Positions 1 to 12,817 of a DNA stretch of 64,000 nt are shown here, one piece after another (the first letter of the stretch is position 1; each line of letters begins with the position of its first letter). Source of the stretch: Apis mellifera (Eukaryota > Arthropoda > Insecta > Hymenoptera > Apidae); contig NC_037639.1 of the NCBI RefSeq assembly GCF_003254395.2, positions 9,476,501 through 9,540,500 on the forward strand, in the 5' to 3' direction. Under the pieces are notes generated by a model. That model was not told where the DNA came from, did no database searches, and saw only the letters and a program-made list of their open reading frames with translations. A program made the translations under genes and the position numbers.

Positions 1-552
1 AGCGTCGTTCGTTTTCTTTGGAAGCTCTGGCAATCTGCGGCGCAGCCATCTGTGTTTCAACGCTTTGCCAGGTGTCATGCGCTGTTCCGGGTCCCATTTC
101 AGGCAGCGGTGAATGAAATCCAGGAAATACGGGTCGTCGCAATTTTTCAATACCTGCCTGAGATCCCTGGAACCGGGCGGGCCACGGTCCTTCCCTTTCC
201 TGGAGAAACCGCCGTTCAACACGATCGAACCGTCGGACATCGTTATAACGGTGCAGTAGCGCGGATAACCCTTCGAGCTGATGAACTGCCTACACCGTTT
301 CGCGGATTCTAACAGCTGAGGCGGCGGCATGCCTAGCAACTCGATGATACAGGCCAGCTGGTCGGACTCGTCTTCGCCCGGCAGCAGCGGGAAACCGGTA
401 ACCAGCTCCACCAAGATGCAACCGAGGCTCCACATGTCGATTGGCATACCGTACTTTGCACCCAGGATCACCTCTGGCGCGCGATAGAAGCGACTTTGAA
501 TGTACGTGTAGACGCGTTGGTTCTCGTAGCAGCTCGAACCAAAGTCTATCAC
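1..552 (-). CDS. Dyrk2: DYRK2-class kinase, C-terminal half of the kinase domain (exon, partial at window edge)
   Basis: This exon encodes the second half of a dual-specificity tyrosine-regulated kinase, a cytoplasmic/nuclear Ser/Thr kinase that autophosphorylates a tyrosine in its own activation loop. Read on the minus strand from 552 it starts VIDFGSSCYENQ (the DFG motif), then VYTYIQSRFYRAPEVILG, which holds the DYRK YxY activation-loop motif and the APE motif. DMWSLGCILVEL, LLPGEDESDQLACIIELLG and KGYPRYC follow, all characteristic of DYRK2/3/4 rather than DYRK1. It ends near HRWLRRRLPELPKKTND. The 552 bases are exactly 184 codons. The acceptor AG lies at 553-554 after a pyrimidine-rich tract, and the phase-0 join restores GIK-VIDFGSS, the expected family sequence. 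The stop codon was not seen, so the C-terminal tail lies outside the window. Identity as a DYRK2-type kinase is secure; DYRK2 versus DYRK3 naming is less so. Confidence 0.95.
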   Translation of the reverse strand, partial: MIDFGSSCYENQRVYTYIQSRFYRAPEVILGAKYGMPIDMWSLGCILVELVTGFPLLPGEDESDQLACIIELLGMPPPQLLESAKRCRQFISSKGYPRYCTVITMSDGSIVLNGGFSRKGKDRGPPGSRDLRQVLKNCDDPYFLDFIHRCLKWDPEQRMTPGKALKHRWLRRRLPELPKKTNDA

Positions 553-3500
553 CTGGAACAACGAACGGAAACGTCCATTTGAGCATGTATTTTACGTAAT
601 TATTACATTACATGATGGATTGTGACGGAGGGCATTTTTATATAGAGTGTGTATTCTGGTATGGTTCACAAATTTGGAACGATTTCTCCCTTTCCTTTTA
701 TCTTTATTTCCGCGATAGAATTAAAACAATACCAATAAATCTCCGCTGTGTACCGTGACATAAATACCGTTATTGACGGTACAAATAATATCGTTTTAAC
801 AGTTCTAAACGATCCTAAACAGACACGCCGATGGAATATTATTACATCTCTCGCAAACTCTAATACTCAATTCGAAATCCTGCAACTGAATTGTATCATG
901 AATATCGTACGTGGACTGAATGAAATCGGTGTATCGTTCACGGCACACGTTTTCCACGGAAACGTGACAAAATGATACGAAAGAACCGGTTTTTTTTCTT
1001 TTCTTTAACGCATAAACGCATAAAGGCTCGATACGATCATTTTTCACGTACATGGCTCTCGTACGAGGATCACGCTGATTAATATTCATTCGACGTTATC
1101 ATTACAAACCGTTAAGATGTTTGCGGAATAGGGGAGGAATAGAGGAACGCGTGACTAGTGAAGATCGAGCAAGGCAGCGGATAATTTTGTGCGATCATAT
1201 CTGTTTTTGCTACCGGCCTACTTTAATATTTCGGGTAACATCGAGTGCTCTCTCTCTCTCTCTCTCTCTCAGGATGTGCGGCAAACAAGAACGTCGCATT
1301 GGAATTTATCCAGGGTTATAGCGGTTAGCTCGATTTATTGGCTGGGGTCTGTGCAAATTTCAAGACAAGACGGGGTATTGATAATTAAGAGATTATCTCA
1401 CGTGGACCAATTCCCTCCTGCACGATAAACAATACAATCTTTTTATTTGGACGCGTTTCTTCACAAAAGTATACGATCTTTGCGCTTAGTTGGCGAGAGA
1501 GTGTCGCGTATTTGCGTCGAATGAATTAATTAAGAGGCGAACGTTGAGTTAGAGGATAGAATTCATTTATCAGAACGTGGATCCCTATTCTTCGAACGAG
1601 ATAATGGAACTCCCTATTGTTTCCTCCGAATATATAGTTTCAGATAAATGGAGTTCTGCTAATCGAAAGTCTTAGTATTTCTAGGAAGCTTTAGATATTC
1701 TATGTATCGAATATAAAGATACATAAACGTGCGGGATCAACGATTGAAATGAACAATACAGCGCGGTCTTAAATTAATAGAACGTTGTATTTGGATCTTT
1801 GACAATTTATCTAGTTACTCTGTTACATCGATTATTTTCCAATGTATTCCCTGTATTCCAAATTTATCGATATTTTAATCTCCCAAGGAATATTATTTCT
1901 AATCTATACAACAATTTTTCAACTTACGATCTTACGAATTCTACAACGCATAACTTTCACGCGTATTCCTCGATCATTCCTCGATATAAATCCGATATTC
2001 AGGTATTAAACGACTCCTCTTCCACTCTTCCTCTCTCATCCACGCTGCAGTATCCACATATCATCGCTCAAACAACCTCCGAGAAACAATTTAATCCTTA
2101 CACACCTATTCACCTTGGGGAGGAAAAAAAAAAAACATTTCCCATGAACACACCACGAACATTCCCTTGTTAAATTCAAGCGGCGAAGCCTGGGAAAGAT
2201 ATTGATTTTTCGCGTGAAAACCAACGTCTTTCCCTCCAAGATATGACACCGGGATGGCCGTGCGCATTACGCGCACGAAAAGACGCGGCAAAACGATTTC
2301 GTGCGATCGGGTTCCCGCGCGTCAACGTAAATAGAAAGTGACACGGTCGATCGATTTGGACGGAAGCCCTGGGCCGAAGGTTCCGTTCTTTGACGGAAGT
2401 CGCCCCGAAGGGGACGTCGCCCTGACTGTCACTCCGCTGGAAAACACACCGCGTTCGAATGTGGGTCCCGTTCACCATTGATCGTACCCATTTTCCCATC
2501 GTGAAATTTACTTTCTTGAAGTGAACAGTGTAAACAAGCGGCAACTTCCGCGACTGAGGTTATCTAGGAATTTTTTCTTTCTTCTCTTGGTTATTTTTTA
2601 ATTAAATCACGTGGGCACGTGGTGTCACTCCATACGCGATACGCGTTGTGGATTTACGATCTCTTCCATCTCGCTCGCCGATATTTCTTCACGGTTGAAA
2701 GCGTACGCTGTGAAATAACGTGGCTTCGAATAAAACGTCGGCGAAATTCGATTTGAATCCATTACTCGTTTCATTTTTATTTTTCCTTTCTTCTCTCTCT
2801 CTCTCTCTCGCCTCGGACAAACCGAGTGTCCGAGTTTATAAAGGAAATATTTATAAAGGAACCACAGACCTACGTGAAACCGTTCCCGGGAATATTTCGA
2901 TGGATTTGTATAAGCAGTATAATTTACGGGACAGTTTATGCGTTCGTTCACACTAACGTGGAACCATTTCTCGCCAAGGCTGCGAATTTTACCGGGTTTT
3001 TCCTCTCGCTGATTTATCTTATCTTTGTTACTTGTTTACGACAAAAAAATTGTTCAAACGATCTCTCTCTCTCTTTCGAAATCCGTTCGATTGAAATTTA
3101 AAGAAATTTCTCCATTCTCGATATCGCGAGATCGCTTGTCGTACGATTGAAATTACCGATGATCGATAATAACGCGGGTGTAAATTAACGGAAGCTCATC
3201 CAGGGACCGGGTCAGGGATCGTCGAGATGAGATACGAGAAGGAAAAATGTTTGTTCGCGGTTTCCCTTTCATTCCGTTGCGGGAAAGCAGCGATAAAAAG
3301 AAGCTCGTTCCCCTAATTGGAGCGAGCTGTTTAGCTTTCGAGGTAACAGGTGGTATACCTGTGCGAGCTACTTATTCACACGAGAAAAATCTTTCGTTCA
3401 AGATCTACCCGCGTTGTTGTGCTCCCCCTTCTGGGGAAACCGCCCGGATGGAATTGGAATTCGTCGAGCGACGAATTACTTCCAATATCTTTCGTAACCT

Positions 3501-5729
3501 TTTCCTCGTTTATCGATCCAATTCCTCGCAGGAATTCTCTCTTCCCTGCGATAATATAAAAATATGAAAAAATATAGAAATTTAAAGAAGCACGACAAAT
3601 CGATAACAATAATTTCGATTTAAATAAATATTTCTTTTTTATTTCTCTTAATAAACGCGAGTTGGAAGGATCCATTTTTTTGATGGAATAACAGTTTGAA
3701 AGCAAGGGGAGAGAAAACGTTTGAAGAAATTTCAATTAAAGTCGCACGAGCGTGTCGTCGGCCGTCGACGATCGATCTTTTTCATCGATCGGAGCGACGA
3801 GCCTTGACCTTTGTCGAAATTTCATTTCAAATACGTCTATATAATCGACAGATTTACATTATAATTATTCTTATATACCTCGTTCGAGATTGCACCGGTG
3901 TAGCATAGTAAAGGAAATTTATATATCTAATTTAAGATTATACATCGCGTGTACTCCCTACGGTCTTTCCCGACATTACAAACCTCGGTTTAAAATTAGA
4001 AATGGCTATTAATTTCGAGCGTGGAGACGCGGACACGGAGTTTGCCGTTTGATGTATGAATCGAATATAAGGATGAATGTTCGAAATCGGAGATTATAAT
4101 GCGGCAACGGAGCGCGTGCAAAGGTCAAGGTTCGTTTACGGATTATTCCCTTTAATTCCTATGGCTGTTTAGGAATTCGAGACACGCGGAAAAGGGGAAA
4201 TGGACATAATAACGTGACCGATAATAAATCGATATTATATTATCATTGATATTATAATAAGGGAGATAATACGAGATTTGATTTACCTTGACATAGATAA
4301 CGCAAAAGCGTTTTCGTACGTAACGTTGCGTAATATTATAATATATATCAAGAGAGATTAAAATTACAGCGTCGATGCAACGTTATACACGCGTAATCGA
4401 AGAAGTGAACGAGATCGGTCTTCATAATGAATCGTAACACGGGAAGAACGGGCAAATTGAATATTTCCACGATGAACAAGCCCGTACATTGCAGGTGTAA
4501 TTAATATGCATCGGTCGAACGCTTCGTAAGATGCATTTTTCTGCACCCTTGGCTCTGTTGGAATTGTTCCATTGTTTCTTTTTTTTTTTTTTTTTGATAA
4601 TACGAGTGTAAAAAATTGATTTCTTCTTTTTTCCTTCTTTTTTTTTATGTTATTACTTTCCATCACTTTATGTAATGGTTTAATTAATAATATTACCGCG
4701 TTAATTAGAGCAATTCACATTTATTGTTTTTTTAAACATAATTAGCAATTAATTGGCGTTGCTCGATGAATTTGCAAATTTTAATCACTTCGAATTTATT
4801 CGTTGCAAAAGACTGTAACTGTAAATTCATAAAATTCACAACGTGGGATATATCGGAATTTACATTAATCTCAAAGGAAGATGGTCTGATTTTATATACG
4901 TACGAATCTATCCACGTACTAAAAACATAGGAATTGCATTTCTGACAGTGCTATGGAATTTAATTCGATGTCAAATTGAAATATTCATCTGAATATCCAA
5001 TCCTTTAAGAGTAGCGATAGATGGAATCTCTGAAGACCGAAAGATTTAAGTGGAATCACTTAAAGTATTATGTATAATTATACATCCTTGAATTCTAAAA
5101 CTCATCTACATATTAAATAACCTAACATTTTTCACTACGATCGTTTCCATCCTATTTGAAGAATTTCATTTGTCGAGGTTCACAAGTTGAAAAACAATGT
5201 CCGTCCGTTAATATAATTTTGCTAATCTTAGTTTGAATCTTGAACAAAATTTTATTAACGTGATGGTGGAAAATTTTGGGACCAAATTTCTACGACCCTT
5301 TGCATAGTTTGCATTTACTCTGAGAGCAATCTAAATTAAATCCCACGCATACCGCACGATGCGTATAGGCTTGAATGACCTATATGTGTCCAAATCAAAT
5401 CCAATGAATCCGATATTATGATTTATATTGAGTATAATGAAGCCAACATTGCTTGCATCGAGTTCGACGAACCAGCCTGTATTGAATGTAATACGTTCAT
5501 ATCGGATCCAATAATCCTAATGTTATCCGCATTAACTCTAATGGTTTCAAAATTGCATACATCGAATCTAAACAATCTAATCTTATATCTTAAAAGTGGA
5601 GTATCGTTAACGGATTCGTGTATTCTGCTCGATATATCTTATTCTCGTAACTGGAATTGGATATCCTTAAAAATCTACCCCTCGTCGAAAATATCTCGTA
5701 CAAAATTTTTCAATCGTGGATAAGAATAC

Positions 5730-6000
5730 GTTTGAGAGTAAAAATCTGGAAAGTAGATTGATAGTAATTTTTAGAATTAAAAAATTTTACTCTGAAATGT
5801 ATTAAACTCTCGACGATCGAGAGTTACTTTCTACGAACAAATATTTTTCAAACAAATCTAAGGCTAATCACTGTCCCTCAGTGACTCCTCTCAGAAAAAT
5901 TACTCTCGAGAGTGTATTCTTCCCGTAATAACAAGCACCGTTTCGAGGATTTACAAAGTCAACGTGACATCCTATTTATCAGAGTTTTACTCTCGAATAA
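5730..6000. promoter_or_regulatory. Cluster of CTCTC/GAGAG motifs with two palindromes
   Basis: Within about 270 bases the sequence TTACTCTC or its complement GAGAGTAA recurs near 5733, 5787 (variant), 5805-5825, 5901-5914 and 5985. Two copies sit in perfect inverted repeats: AACTCTCGA / TCGAGAGTT around a CGA spacer at 5805-5825, and ACTCTCGAGAGT at 5902-5913. GAGAG is the core recognised by GAGA-factor-type proteins in insects. A regulatory role is inference. Confidence 0.3.
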
Positions 6001-7049
6001 ACTTTTACCCTTCCTCGCCAAGATCTTTACGACTTCTCCGTAAAGTCGTTTAAGCAAAAATTAAAAAATAAAGCTACAAAACGCGGTGGTAGGACGAGGG
6101 AACATTATGATTCCGCGTAGACGAGCTTTATTGTCGAATCGTTGTCCCTCGAGACGATAACCACAGGGAGGTCTGAGTCATCGTTGACGACCACTGCAGG
6201 GAAAGCCAGGCATGTTAGGCACACAGCTCGTTACGTTTCTGGTTTTGAGCCGCGATCGATAAACGCTTCTCGTCCCACAGGAGGATGCTTTCGCGATAAG
6301 ATCGAACATTTCTTCTTCACATTTTTTCCTTTTCGTTTTTCGTCCGTTGCTACCTCGTTAAACCCACTCTCGCGTTTCTATTACGATGATTGAACGAAAA
6401 ACTGCTAATGGTAATCACAGGGTTGTACGGGTATTATTATTACGTTTTCCGCAGCCCATCCGTGGAACAGAGAAATTAGACTAATTGTTGGAAATAATAA
6501 TCGTGGCGCTATCCATTCGACTAATTCTAGCTCGTGCGCATATCCCACTAATGGAAAAAAATCTTGGACACACTGTATTAGATATTCGATATAAATATTA
6601 ATATGGACACGATGATCGTAACGTGTTTATTAGATTTTGAAATTTGGAAAGCAATTTAATCCGTTCCATTATTATTCGCATTAACAATTTCTTTTTATAA
6701 GGGAAAAACTTGATAAACTTTGAACTCGAATGAATTACTATTACTTACTCGAATTATTCAATTTTACGTATTTAATTAATGATGTAAAACGTACAAATTG
6801 AGCGTATCATAAAATTCAATCAAAATTAATTCGACAAGTTCACGATTAAAATTCATGCACAACCTTGTATTCTTACATCGATCGAATAATTTGAAAGTAG
6901 TTATAGTTTCAACTTTCGTATCTTTGAAATAAATTTTGTATAAAAATTGACGAAGCGCGTATTAATGAATAAAATAATAATCGAGATCGTTGCAATTGAT
7001 AATGTCCAATGTTTTACGAATTACAGTGATTCGACAATAAGTTTTGAAG

Positions 7050-7182
7050 GAGCGTGGCTGGCCGCAAGCGCGCGCCGCCGCCTGTGCACAGGTTGGCCTC
7101 CCCGTTGGAACACAACAGAAAGTTATTGTCAAGGTCGGCCATTACATCTGACCGGAAATGCTTGGGCTGCCTCGACCCTATG
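7050..7182 (+). other. Exon-like island A (plus strand) inside the DYRK2 intron
   Basis: A short moderate-GC island has an open plus-strand frame of 44 codons. It begins just after a possible acceptor (TTTTGAAG, weak pyrimidine tract) and ends at a strong donor, CCTATG|GTAAGT (7183-7184). The peptide includes APPPVHRLASPLEHNRKLL and ends KCLGCLDPM. A TGA lies 12 bases upstream of the first GTG, so if coding it must be entered by splicing. I do not recognise the peptide. It could be an unannotated nested exon, a noncoding RNA exon or chance. Confidence 0.25.
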
Positions 7183-8852
7183 GTAAGTAACGTTGCGGTC
7201 GCATCTTGGAGGAACAATCGACACGCGTATACGGCATATCGTATTTAAGCATCGTGCGTATCGCGGCATTTTAATTTACCCTCCCCTCCCCTTTTATTAT
7301 ATTCATATTAGACGGATATGAAATACGCAATTCAATTTACGTGGAATTCGAATGAGCAAGTCGGGGGATTGACGTAATTTTTAAATAAACTAATGATCAA
7401 TAAACGAGGATATATATATGAAAGCGTAAATACATTATTATGATAACCGTCATCTCGAAAGATTAGACTCCAAGTATAATTATGCTTTTATTATCGTGTA
7501 TCCTTTTATTTTCTTTTCTATAAATAAAAATTTTCGATCGATCAAACATTGGCCCCGATAGCCAGGTTCGGTTACCACGACGCGTTACGTACGAAACGGA
7601 GGCAGGTGTTCTAACATCCACAAACAAGAAAGTACACGTGTTTCGAGAGAGCGAGTTCGATTGGAAAGTTGGAGGCGTAATTAAAATTCCCAAACTACCT
7701 TTCACAACCGGAAGAACGGAAACGTTTGACGGAAACGAAGGAAGGAGCGAGTCATCGTTAATGAAGATAAACGCGGAAAGGAAACTTTTCAACCCGATCA
7801 AACGGATTAACCTTCTAATCTGCCCCCGAGAATCGAAGGCTTTCGAGAAATCGGGTCAATCGAACTTCCATTAAACCGTTCTCGCATTAAACTTATTAAT
7901 TAAAATCCCGTTTTAGAGCTCGGTTATATACGAGTTATTATACGCGGAGGGGCACGGAACGAAGGGAGGACAACTATCATCCTATTATCCTTTTTCCCGG
8001 TATCGTTGGAGATGGAAAAAAACGATTGAAAGCTATGGGATACGAAACGAGTACAATTGCAATAATAGAGACGGATACGGAGGGGGGGGAGGGATAATAG
8101 AACGGAATACGGAGGCGAGGGAGAGAGGCCTCTCGTCTGGCCTCTTCTTTTTTTCAAATATATTTATTTTTTGCGTAACGCTCGGTTCACAGGCTTAACG
8201 AGAACAAAACGAGAGAGGAACCGTAGGAGAAGCTCTCGGCTCGCGATACGCGCGTGAACATAAAATTGAAGTATCAATATTTAACGAACCGTGGACGGTG
8301 TTTTGAACAGCGGACGGGTGCTCTTGACGGCGAGCAGCCGGATATTGTACGATACACACAGTTTGTTTCCGTTGTCAGTTTGCACTATTCTTTCCTCCCC
8401 GTCGGATTCTCCGACGTTTCCACAAAGCGTTCCTCTCTCTCTCTCTCTCTGCGTTTCCCCGATCCCTCCCTCCTCAACTTATAATCGATGCTTTAATATG
8501 CGCGTATAACGGCGGAATAACGGCCAAGTGGAAATTGTGTTTTTAAAGGAGCGCGCGGCGGAACGGAAAGAGAGAGGAACGGAAACGGATCGCGGTTATT
8601 GAAAAGCAACGATTGAACGACAGTTTGAACGGATATCAATTGTACCGATATCATTCATACTTAATTGTTTCGCCATGCTCCTCCGCCTATTGGGTAATTA
8701 ATCATCGGCGAATAATTAATCGGGCTTAAAAATACAAGGAATTCTCGAAATTACATCGTGGAAATCGGAAATCTACCGTGTAAATTACTGTATTTCGTAT
8801 TTGACGTGATCGAAACACAATTTCTCTACGTTACGATACGAGGATGACGAGT

Positions 8853-9507
8853 GGTCTCTCGAAAAATCGATTACATGAATAAGAAATTTTATAATATTTA
8901 CGATAATTTAACGAAGAATGTAATTCTTGACGGGTCATCGTCCGATTCCTTCTACGATAAATAATGGATAATTAAAATTTGGCCAATGGTAAACGAAACT
9001 TGTTCGATTCTGCAATCGCGTCGAATCTTTCCCAAGGATTTGCCAAGAAATGGTGATTCGTATCCAGGAACGGCCTATTTGGTCTCTCGAAAAATCGATC
9101 ACGTGAATAGGAAGTTTTATAATTTAACGAAGAATATAAATTCTTGACAGGTCATCGTCCGATTCTACGATAAATAATTAGAATTTGGCTAATGCTAAAC
9201 GAAACTTGTTCGATTTTGCAATTGCACGAATCGCGTCGAATCTTTCCCAAGGATTTGCCAAGAAATGCCGATTCGTATCCGGGAACGGCCTACTTGGTCT
9301 CTCGAAAAATCGATCACGTGAATAGGAAGTTTTATAATTTAACGAAGAATGTAAATTCTTGACAGGTCATCGTCCGATTCCTTCTACGATAAATAATTAG
9401 AATTTGGCCAATGGTGAACGAAACTTGTTCGATTCTGCAATCGCGTCGAATCTTTCCCAAGGATTTGCCAAGAAATGGCGATTCGTATCCGGGAACGGCC
9501 TACTTGG
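8853..9507. repeat. Tandem array, about 3 copies of a 212-228 bp unit
   Basis: Three successive copies start at about 8853, 9081 and 9296, each opening with GGTCTCTCGAAAAATCGAT. Each continues through a shared series of blocks: AGGAAGTTTTATAAT-like, TTCTTGACAGGTCATCG, ACGAAACTTGTTCGATT, CGTCGAATCTTTCCCAAGG and GGGAACGGCCTACTTGG. The last two copies are the more alike. The array has no long ORF shared between copies and lies wholly within the DYRK2 intron. Copies differ by small indels and substitutions, which indicates an older local duplication. Confidence 0.9.
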
Positions 9508-10970
9508 CCGTTCAACGACGAGCTTCTTCGAGCCGCCGCGATTAGTTTAAAAAATTCATCGCCTCGAGCGGATGAGAAAAGGGATTGGTGGTTCGGTGAA
9601 GCGAACGAGGGCACGAGAGAAGCGGGGCTGCCCCGTGGAATTTATGTATCGGCAAAGAGGCAGAGAATTACCCTCCGGTCGATGAAATTGTCCTCGTTGT
9701 CCGCGTAATGGCCGATCATCGCCGTTTCCACAGACGTCGTTCGTCGCTCGTCCCCGTTCGACGTCTTCGAGAAGCCACGCGTTTCTTTTCTACCCCGTCC
9801 ATCACTTTTCTCTCGCGGAAAACGCAAACCGGGGGAGGGGGAGGAAGAAGCCCCAATTAATTTTCAATTATATACCCACCACGACCGTAATTCAACCCTT
9901 CTATTTCCGTTAGTCACGCGACGTTGCACTTGACGCACGATCAGCTTTCCACATCGTCGAGAGGGTGGAGGGGAAGGGGGAATCCATCCATCCAGCGCAA
10001 GAAGAGGCGGCTCTCCTCCCCCCTCACTTTTATACTTTGTCATGCCACCCTGCCATCCTTCTATTTATCGTGACGCAGGGATCGTTGCATAAGTCGGCAA
10101 CGATATTGCGTATGTGGAGCAGACGGATAAATGATTCTGGCCGAGTGTTGTTTCTTCTTCATCTTGAGAAAAATTCGTTGAACGAAGTAAAGAGGAGAGA
10201 AAAGAAAGGTATTTTTTCTTTTTTTTTTTTTTCATGGAGGAGAATAATTTTATCGAAAAGAAGGGAAGAGAAGAAAGAAATTGATGAGAGGTTTCTTTTT
10301 TCTTCTTTCGTAGATAAGTTTCGATAATTCGATAAGAGTCTACATCGAAAATGCGATAAAGAAAAGTTTTAACCTGTAGGCAAATCCTATTAGGGGAAGA
10401 TCGCGACATCTTATCGATATTTCGAATGACACGAACTTTAAATTTCCGTTCGAGACAATACCCCGGAATTATGGAGGGAAACTGGAACGTTCCTAATAGT
10501 TTGCCAACAGAAAATTCGAAGACCTGCATTGCACGACACGATCACGTGTGCAATGCAAGAAGCACAAGTAACAATGAACAAAAGATGAAATATTGAGCAC
10601 TGCGAGTGTATATGAACCTTTTGTTCGCGAAACAAAATTCCAACAACCGGAGTCCAGTACGTGTAATACACGTACAATATCCAACAGTGCTCGATCGTAC
10701 GTTTCATAGAATGAAACAAACATTTCGAAATAAACCGTCGATATATATCACTTCGTTTTCGCTTCGTTCGATATCTTTCCTTTCTCTCTTTCTTTTTTTT
10801 ATTTTCATCTTATTAACAAGATTCAAAAGTTTCAAAAAATCCACGCGAAGAATAACGAATACGAATCGCATTACGCTTTATTTCTATTTTTTTTTTTATT
10901 AAAATTACACGTGATTCGAATACTTTCGAAGTGACGTATACACGCAGGTATACGGCATGCCGTGTTGCAG

Positions 10971-11072
10971 CGCACAAGGAGGCAGCGCAAAAGGACGAAC
11001 GAGCAATTCGTATCCAGCATGGAAAACCGGTCCACTCCTCCGTGTCGCGGAAGTGCCACAGCCTGGTCTGCG
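10971..11072 (+). other. Exon-like island B (plus strand) inside the DYRK2 intron
   Basis: This 102-base island (34 codons) is framed by a good acceptor, CGTGTTGCAG|C (ends 10970), and a donor, TCTGCG|GTAACG (11073-11074), both phase 0. The peptide begins RTRRQRKRTNEQFVSSMENR and ends GSATAWSA. It is phase-compatible with the candidate exon ending at 7182. There is no recognised family, and coding status is uncertain. Confidence 0.2.
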
Positions 11073-12427
11073 GTAACGTCCCAACGTCTAACGTTGTATG
11101 CTCGATTAAAGCGAAACAATGAGGAGGCTCGATTCATTCACCGATCGATCCTGCCTCCGTTAACGTGCAACCGCTAAGTAGATATGACAAAGAAAGGATT
11201 ACTAAAAAAAAAGAAAATCAATCCTTTCTCGAAGGATAAATAATCCTGTCTCGATCGAACGGGATTTTAGAGAGAAAAGAAACGAATATCCTTTTTCTGA
11301 AACGAAATTATATAAAAATTATTCACTAGGAGTAACTATTCTTAAACCTAGTTAAAAACTTGTTATATAATTGTTACAATCTTATAATTTTTACTATGGA
11401 AAAGGTATAATTGCAATTGGATTATGATCTTTCCTTCGATTATTTTTTGATAAATTAGATATGCATACGTATTTTCTTCCAGCCAAACCAAGGATAAGAA
11501 TAAAAAAAGACAAATAAATCATCCTTTGCAATCTTCGTGTAATTGAGCGTGTCTCGAGAAGAATTCGCCGATTATTCTCTAAATAAAGCAAACGCGATCG
11601 ATTTGAGAAGTAAAAATTCGTACAAACGAATTCGTTCTTTGGAAGAGATTTATGTAAGAAAACGGCACGAATCGAATCGATTGCGAACGATCCGATTTTA
11701 TACCTGGAACGGGATACGACAAACGAGGAACGGTTATGCACATGTTAAACGAACGTGGCCGTGGTTCTCGTAAATACAAGACAAGCTGTTCCATTCCTGT
11801 GTACTCCAATAATCTTCATTCTCGAACTCGAGAAAGCTGGACTCGAATAAAACGATCTCACTTTACCCGATCGCGGTCCACGCAAATAATCGTTGGGGCT
11901 AATAAATTCAATGAAAATCTCCGAAGGCTATTCGATAACTCGCCGATATCGTATATTTATTCATTTAAGCAACATCGCGGGGAACATCAAACGTCGTAAA
12001 CCGTTCTTTCTCGCCGAAAAATTCGACGAATTTTTTCTACTTGTAATCGAAACTTGATTAGACTTTTTCGTTTCTTACACGTTGTATTTAAAACAGTAAA
12101 AAATATTTAAATGGAGAGAGATTAATGATGAAGGATAGCAGGAATGGCCAAGAAAATCTGAACTTGAGAAGTCACGAAGCGTATATCGAGGATAATCCTG
12201 GCAACCGATAATTAGAGAAACAGGAAGTGAAAGCATAATCGTTTTGGAGAAAAAAAAAGGAAGAAAACATGCGTTACGTATCATTCTCGTGCACACTTTT
12301 TGCAAATTCCTCGATTGTCCGCGGATCGATGATCTGGAAAAGTGGCGGGCGTTGAAGGCGCGGTGGTACAACCGGTATAAAAATGGCCGTAAAACTTAAA
12401 AACCGCGCGGAACACTCGTTTACGCGA

Positions 12428-12492
12428 CCACTTAACGTCCCGATTTAAGTGCCACGGAAGTGGTATCGCTCGTGTAACGACACTTCAAGTGG
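12428..12492. promoter_or_regulatory. Cluster of NK-2 homeodomain-type sites
   Basis: Within 65 bases there are matches to the NK-2/Tinman consensus TNAAGTG(G/C): TTAAGTGG (minus strand, 12428-12435), TTAAGTGC (12445-12452), TCAAGTGG (12485-12492) and, overlapping the last on the other strand, TGAAGTG (12481-12487). A related GGAAGTGG lies at 12456-12463. The density exceeds that of surrounding sequence. The cluster sits in a GC-richer part of the kinase intron, as an intronic enhancer would. Enhancer function is inferred only from site density. Confidence 0.4.
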
Positions 12493-12817
12493 GCGCAGCT
12501 CAATTAGCCACGGAACAATGAGGAGAGCCGAGTAGTTCATTCAACGATCGAAACGTTAAACATGTGATACACGTGTGCTTATTGAATCTCGAGTCACATC
12601 TTATTTACAAGCCGAACGTCTTAATGCACGTTTAAATTACGCGTCGCGCGAAACAATTAGGGGGATTCGGGTTCCTGATCAATTTTCCAACTTTTACCTC
12701 CAAGATTTAGTGCAGACCCAATACGATTTATGTAATAAGAATTCAACAAAATTCTCCTCCTTAAATAATGAATGCGTAATATATATAAACGAGGTGCAGT
12801 AAATAATTATTTTTCGA

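Noticed and set aside
52..312. Plus-strand and shifted minus-strand open frames over the first 600 bases
   Set aside because: The true frame is minus, with VIDFGSSCYENQ and APEVILG; the others are shadows created by the same GC-rich codons.
1799..2173. 124-codon plus-strand ORF
   Set aside because: No ATG start (it begins at a non-ATG codon), low-complexity Thr/Ser/Tyr composition, no splice borders and no motif.
10065..10529. 154-codon minus-strand ORF in the DYRK2 intron
   Set aside because: It is dominated by Lys, Phe and Ser from A/T runs, with no motif, conserved start context or splice structure.
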